In this document: positions 5,189-8,548 of the stretch, piece by piece
How positions within the stretch are numbered: position 1 is the first letter of the stretch
Layout of the letters: each line of letters starts with the position of its first letter
NCBI GenBank assembly: GCA_034434335.1
Contig: DAOTZS010000136.1
Span: 1 to 8,548, forward strand
DNA: 8,548 nt
Reading direction: 5' to 3'
From: DAOTZS01 sp034434335
Lineage (GTDB): Bacteria > Chloroflexota > Anaerolineae > CG2-30-64-16
Program-made: the position numbers and the translations under genes
Notes under the pieces: generated by a model
Seen by the model: the letters and a program-made list of their open reading frames with translations, nothing else
The model's database searches: none
What the model was told of the DNA's origin: nothing

Positions 5189-6117
5189 GGCCAGTTTGTC
5201 CTACGGAAGAGAACACGTTCAGAGCCCCTCATAATGCCAGTAACCAAACGGATATTAGGGCCTTGGTGGATTGTGAGCCATTGGTCTTGTTAGAGTTGTC
5301 AGTTAATGGGACACTACTACGCTTGAGCCCGGCCTGGGCAGTGGTGGCAGGTGCCCTGACCGCAGGTATGCCGGTGGCGGGAGGTATTGTCCGCCTGATC
5401 GCTGCGGTTTTGCTGGCTGATTGCGCTTGGGGCCTGCTGTGGCGTCTGCAGTCTCAGGGGCAGCATGGCGCAGCGGATAAGAGGCAGGGCAAAGCTTTGA
5501 GGCTATTGCCCTACATGCAACCATATGCTCCTATGGTAAGAGCGCTGAGGGCACTCTGGGGCGCGGACTTTGTGGATGATGACTGGCGTGTTCGTGTCGG
5601 TGCGCTTGGGTTGGCAGTTGCCCTGAGCATGATTATAGGGCTCTGGGCCATGTTTCTTACTCTGGTTGCCTTGGTGTTTTTGTTGGGAATACGGGTGCTG
5701 GGAGGGCCTCTGAAGAGTAGGGGTTTGGTGGGTTCCATTTTAGTTATTGGGCTGCCGTGGCTTTTAGGCGGTGGGTTGTCTGTTTCTACAGCTGCACCTT
5801 TCCCCAAAGTGCAGGTGTATAGCCTGGCCTTGGCACTGGGCTTTACCCTGTTGCACTGGGGAATACAGCGTTATCGTTTTAGTCAGGGCAGGTGTGTAAC
5901 CAGTATTGTAGCCGGAGAGCTTCTGGTGATCAGCGCGCTGATCATCTGGTCGCAGCCGGGCGTACTGGCTGCTGTGGTAGGGTTGTGGTTACCTCCCAAC
6001 TACTGGGTGATGAAACTTCGTCGTTCGACAAGCAACGAATTTGCATTACACAAAAGCGCGTTCTGGTGGTGGGCAGCTCTGGCAACTGTTGCTACTGCCT
6101 CGCTTTGGGGTGGGTAG
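5176..6117 (+). CDS. Unrecognised multi-spanning membrane protein
   Basis: The 313-aa product has a polar N-terminus of about 50 residues. Hydrophobic stretches follow at about 51-90 (two helices, WAVVAGALTAG and AAVLLADCAWGLLW), about 140-177, about 184-202, about 213-230, about 241-272 and at the very C-terminus (FWWWAALATVATASLWGG), in all about eight or nine helices. Between the second and third helices is a soluble loop of about 45 residues with LPYMQPYAPMVRALRALWG. No catalytic motif, transporter signature or prenyltransferase aspartate motif was found, so no function is given. It is the first full gene after a strong promoter and lies 71 nt before argF in the same direction, so the two are probably co-transcribed. 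ATG 5176 has only a weak AAGG upstream. ATG 5185, which overlaps the stop of the leader ORF, is an equally good start and would shorten the protein by three residues. Confidence 0.8.
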   Translation: MAEMRPVCPTEENTFRAPHNASNQTDIRALVDCEPLVLLELSVNGTLLRLSPAWAVVAGALTAGMPVAGGIVRLIAAVLLADCAWGLLWRLQSQGQHGAADKRQGKALRLLPYMQPYAPMVRALRALWGADFVDDDWRVRVGALGLAVALSMIIGLWAMFLTLVALVFLLGIRVLGGPLKSRGLVGSILVIGLPWLLGGGLSVSTAAPFPKVQVYSLALALGFTLLHWGIQRYRFSQGRCVTSIVAGELLVISALIIWSQPGVLAAVVGLWLPPNYWVMKLRRSTSNEFALHKSAFWWWAALATVATASLWGG

Positions 6118-6188
6118 GACGGGTGCCTCAGGCTATCTCTGTGTCAGGCCGCATGTGGCCAGAACCAAGACTAACGAGGAGCACAACC

Positions 6189-7115
6189 ATGACGAAGAAA
6201 GGCGACTTTATCAGCCTGGCAGATTTCTCAGCGCAGCAATTGTGGGAATGGCTGGAGAAGGCCAGGGAACTGAAGGCGGAATGGAAGAAGGGTGGTAACA
6301 AGCCACTCCTCAAAGGTAAGACATTGGGCATGCTTTTTCAAAAACCTTCCCTGCGCACCAGGGTGAGCTTCGAGACAGGCATGCTACAGCTGGGTGGACA
6401 TGCTCTGTATCTATCGCCTAATGAAGTACAGCTTGGTGCCCGTGAAAGTGTGGCTGATGTAGCCCGCGTACTGTCGCGCTATGTTGATGGGATTATGGCG
6501 CGGGTATTCTCCCATGAGCACGTTGTGGAGTTAGCCCGGCACTCGTCGGTGCCCGTGATCAATGGGCTTTCTGATTTTAGCCATCCCTGCCAGGCCCTCT
6601 CTGACCTGTTTACCATATGGGAAAAGCTGGGACGGATTGCGGGGGTTAACCTGGCCTACGTTGGTGACGGCAATAATGTGCTTACCTCTCTCCTGTTTGG
6701 GGGCACGAAGCTGGGAATGCGGATCAGCATTGCTACACCGGCAGGTTATGAGCCGAAAGAAGCGGTGGTGGCCAAGGCGCGCGCTTTTGCGGCGGAGAGT
6801 GGTGGTCAGGTGTCGTTAAGTCATGATCCGTTCGAGGCTGTGGCCGATGCCGATGTAATCTACACCGATGTCTGGACCAGCATGGGCCAGGAAGCCGAGA
6901 GGGAACGCCGGTTGGCAGTGTTCCCCCCTTACCAAGTCAACGCCAGGTTGGTGGCCGCGGCACGGCGCGAAGCCATAGTGATGCATTGTCTGCCAGCTCA
7001 TCGCGGAGAAGAAATCACCGATGAAGTAGCGGATGGGCCGCAGTCAGTCCTGTTCGACCAGGCGGAAAACCGATTGCATGCTCAGAAGGCCATTCTTGTC
7101 CATCTGTTGGCGTGA
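6189..7115 (+). CDS. argF: Ornithine carbamoyltransferase
   Basis: Cytoplasmic enzyme joining carbamoyl phosphate and ornithine to make citrulline, the sixth step of arginine synthesis. The 308-aa product is full length for the family. The carbamoyl-phosphate site is SLRTR (54-58; Leu in place of the more common Thr of STRTR), and HPCQ is at 132-135. The ornithine side shows DGNN (160-163), DVWTSMGQE (227-235) with the SMG loop, and HCLP (266-269) with the catalytic cysteine. An anabolic role is likely, because no arginine deiminase or carbamate kinase gene is nearby. The start at 6189 is chosen because GAGGAG lies about seven nt upstream and the protein then begins as the family does; the frame is open further upstream only by chance, overlapping the previous gene. 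It is followed after 109 nt by cdaA. Confidence 0.97.
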   Translation: MTKKGDFISLADFSAQQLWEWLEKARELKAEWKKGGNKPLLKGKTLGMLFQKPSLRTRVSFETGMLQLGGHALYLSPNEVQLGARESVADVARVLSRYVDGIMARVFSHEHVVELARHSSVPVINGLSDFSHPCQALSDLFTIWEKLGRIAGVNLAYVGDGNNVLTSLLFGGTKLGMRISIATPAGYEPKEAVVAKARAFAAESGGQVSLSHDPFEAVADADVIYTDVWTSMGQEAERERRLAVFPPYQVNARLVAAARREAIVMHCLPAHRGEEITDEVADGPQSVLFDQAENRLHAQKAILVHLLA

Positions 7116-7130
7116 TAGGGTTGGTGGGTT

Positions 7131-7168
7131 GGCCAGATTGCCCTGGTTTCCAGGCGGAAGTCTGGGCC
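7131..7168. repeat. Imperfect stem-loop between argF and cdaA
   Basis: GGCCAGA (7131-7137) faces TCTGGGCC (7161-7168) with one bulge, and an inner CCTGG/CCAGG stem (7142-7146, 7150-7154) closes on TTT. No T-tract follows, so it is not a clear terminator. It may modulate read-through or message stability between the two genes. Confidence 0.45.
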
Positions 7169-7224
7169 CTGTGTGAGCCGGCCACCTTGTGAAGAAGGTT
7201 GAGCCGAGGCAATGAGTGTAGAGC

Positions 7225-8055
7225 GTGGATAGCCAGCTTGAACTACTATTGCAGCGGTTGCCAGGCAGTTTACAGGATGTCTTACAGCAGTTGACGTGGG
7301 CTAGCATCCTGGACATATTGCTTGTGGCTCTGGTCTTCTATGGTCTGTTGCGCCTGTTTCAGGGCACGCAGGCTGTGCCACTGTTGAGAGGGATCCTGGT
7401 AGTCGCCCTGGTTGCTGCAGTGGCAAGCAGTCGGCTAACTGCGTTCAACTGGCTGATCCGCCAAGCGTTGCCCATAATCCTGGTTGCTATTCCGGTCATT
7501 TTTCAGCCCGAACTGCGTCGCGCTCTGGAGAGGTTGGGGCGCAGCACGCCTTTGCTGGGCCGCGGCGCGCGCGAGAGTGTTGCACAGCAGGTTATCCAGG
7601 AGGTGGTACGGGCGGTCGAGTCATTTTCACGGGAACGAATTGGGGCTTTGATCGTCCTGGAGGGAGATACCGGTTTAGAGGAACATATTGAGACGGGCCA
7701 GCGCATTGATGCCAGGGTATCGGCTCGCCTGCTGGCCACTATTTTCCATCCGGGCACGCCGTTACACGATGGCGCGGTGATCATTCGAGGGGATCAGATA
7801 GTTGCGGCGGGGTGTGTGTTGCCGCTCACCTCGCGAGTGTTGCCCGATGGCTCGCTAGGAACCCGGCATCGGGCGGCGGTAGGCATTACAGAACAGAATG
7901 ATGCTCTGACAGTGGTGGTGTCTGAGGAGACAGGCATTATCTCTGTGGCGCGTGCTGGCAGAATAGCGCGCCGGCTAGACGGTCAGCGTTTGCGGCGGGT
8001 GCTACAGGCGTTCTATCGGCCGCGACGCTTGTCTGGGAATGGATTCCAACGATGA
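7225..8055 (+). CDS. cdaA: Membrane diadenylate cyclase CdaA
   Basis: Makes the second messenger c-di-AMP from two ATP; in known species this controls potassium and osmolyte transport and cell-wall balance. The 276-aa product has the normal length and layout. About 20 N-terminal residues are followed by three membrane helices (about 28-45, 52-70 and 78-95), a linker beginning FQPELRRALERLGR, and the DisA_N cyclase domain (about 118-265). The two signature motifs are intact: DGA at 182-184 in LHDGAVII and RHR at 214-216 in GTRHRAAVGITE; SEETG follows at 233-237. An in-frame stop at 7219-7221 rules out a longer product, so GTG at 7225 is the first start; the ribosome binding site is poor. A seven-codon frame from ATG 7213 ends across this GTG and might couple translation. 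The gene overlaps cdaR by ATGA. Confidence 0.96.
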   Translation: MDSQLELLLQRLPGSLQDVLQQLTWASILDILLVALVFYGLLRLFQGTQAVPLLRGILVVALVAAVASSRLTAFNWLIRQALPIILVAIPVIFQPELRRALERLGRSTPLLGRGARESVAQQVIQEVVRAVESFSRERIGALIVLEGDTGLEEHIETGQRIDARVSARLLATIFHPGTPLHDGAVIIRGDQIVAAGCVLPLTSRVLPDGSLGTRHRAAVGITEQNDALTVVVSEETGIISVARAGRIARRLDGQRLRRVLQAFYRPRRLSGNGFQR

Positions 8056-8548
8056 AGAGGTGGGCTTCCGAGGCCGGTTCTGCTCTATTGGCGCTGGTAC
8101 TGGCAGTCATTGTCTGGGTGGTTGCCGTGCAGGAGGAGTATCCCAGCGGGCGCTTTAGCCAGCCCATCGCGGTCAGCAAAACTGGCTTGCCCGAAAACCT
8201 CAGCATTTTTGGTGACATACTGAGCGAGGTAAGGATAGAGATACGGGCGCCAAAGGAGCGCTGGCAAGATTTGAAGGCCAGCGATTTTACGGCATGGGTG
8301 GATTTGTCTGGTTTGCATGCTGGAGAGTTCGATGTCCCAGTGCTGGTGAAGCCACCAGATCCGCAAGTGAAAGTGCTAAGAGTGGACCCGCCAATGGTCA
8401 GAGTGCGGCTTGAGGAGCAGGTCACGAAGTTAGTGCCGGTGCGGGTGAACATCCTGGATGCACCGGCTTTTGGTTATGACTGGACGACCCCTGTGGTCAC
8501 CCCCACCCATGTATCGGTGCTGGGCTCTGCCTCAGTAGTTGAACAGGT
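8052..8548 (+). CDS. cdaR: YbbR-domain protein CdaR, regulator of CdaA, 3' end beyond the window
   Basis: ATG at 8052 overlaps the cdaA stop as ATGA, so the two are translationally coupled. The 165 visible codons show a short basic start (MKRW), one membrane helix (about residues 9-26, LLALVLAVIVWVVAV), then extracytoplasmic beta-rich YbbR-type repeats. The first has VSKTGLPENLSIFGDI, RIEIRAPKERWQDL and FTAWVDLSGLHAGEFDVPV, and a second starts near KLVPVRVNILDAP. In Firmicutes CdaR sits on the outer face of the membrane and modulates CdaA, commonly in a cdaA-cdaR-glmM cluster. Whether glmM follows here cannot be seen. Family assignment rests on domain pattern and gene order. Confidence 0.9.
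   Translation, partial: MKRWASEAGSALLALVLAVIVWVVAVQEEYPSGRFSQPIAVSKTGLPENLSIFGDILSEVRIEIRAPKERWQDLKASDFTAWVDLSGLHAGEFDVPVLVKPPDPQVKVLRVDPPMVRVRLEEQVTKLVPVRVNILDAPAFGYDWTTPVVTPTHVSVLGSASVVEQ

Noticed and set aside
5892..6188. N-terminal extension of ArgF by 99 codons
   Set aside because: It overlaps the membrane-protein gene, has no family similarity, and a good ribosome site sits before ATG 6189.
7937..8452. Minus-strand ORF of 171 codons opposite cdaA/cdaR
   Set aside because: Its Ser/Thr-rich, low-complexity product is typical of an antisense shadow, and the sense strand encodes clear CdaA and CdaR.

Overview
The window looks like a piece of a Chloroflexota-type genome (Anaerolineae-like). 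This is an inference. It rests on the style of the sugar-binding lipoprotein, which has a lipobox followed by a Val/Glu/Lys/Pro repeat linker, on the two permeases with an added membrane hairpin, and on intergenic regions rich in GC palindromes. No rRNA, tRNA, CRISPR or transposase gene is visible.

Left half (1-4355, minus strand): a CUT1-type carbohydrate ABC importer operon, read right to left. A promoter near 4723-4751 is followed by a leader of about 360 nt, then a substrate-binding lipoprotein gene, a 224-nt intercistronic spacer packed with long perfect stem-loops, a MalF-like permease gene and a MalG-like permease gene. The MalG-like gene has a frameshift near position 400 that replaces its last membrane helix. 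The reading frame restored by removing one base ends at 292, just before a Rho-independent terminator (232-273). Beyond the terminator, still on the minus strand, is the 5' part of a histidine-phosphatase gene that leaves the window at position 1. No ATPase gene is present, so the importer probably uses an ATPase encoded elsewhere.

Middle (4356-5131): a divergent intergenic region of about 775 nt. It holds the importer promoter and leader, a GC-rich hairpin, a short direct repeat and a strong promoter for the plus-strand genes. No convincing protein gene lies in it.

Right half (5132-8548, plus strand): a possible 18-aa leader ORF coupled by ATGA to an unrecognised multi-spanning membrane protein, then ornithine carbamoyltransferase (argF, arginine synthesis), then cdaA (membrane diadenylate cyclase making c-di-AMP), which overlaps by ATGA with cdaR (YbbR-domain regulator, cut by the window edge). 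The cdaA-cdaR pair is a well-known module; its position behind argF and an unknown membrane protein is less usual.

Most of the gene content is ordinary. The best leads are the frameshift with its confirming terminator, the composite palindrome between the binding-protein and permease genes, the terminator placed just before the phosphatase start, the coupled leader ORF, and the extra membrane hairpins shared by both permeases.
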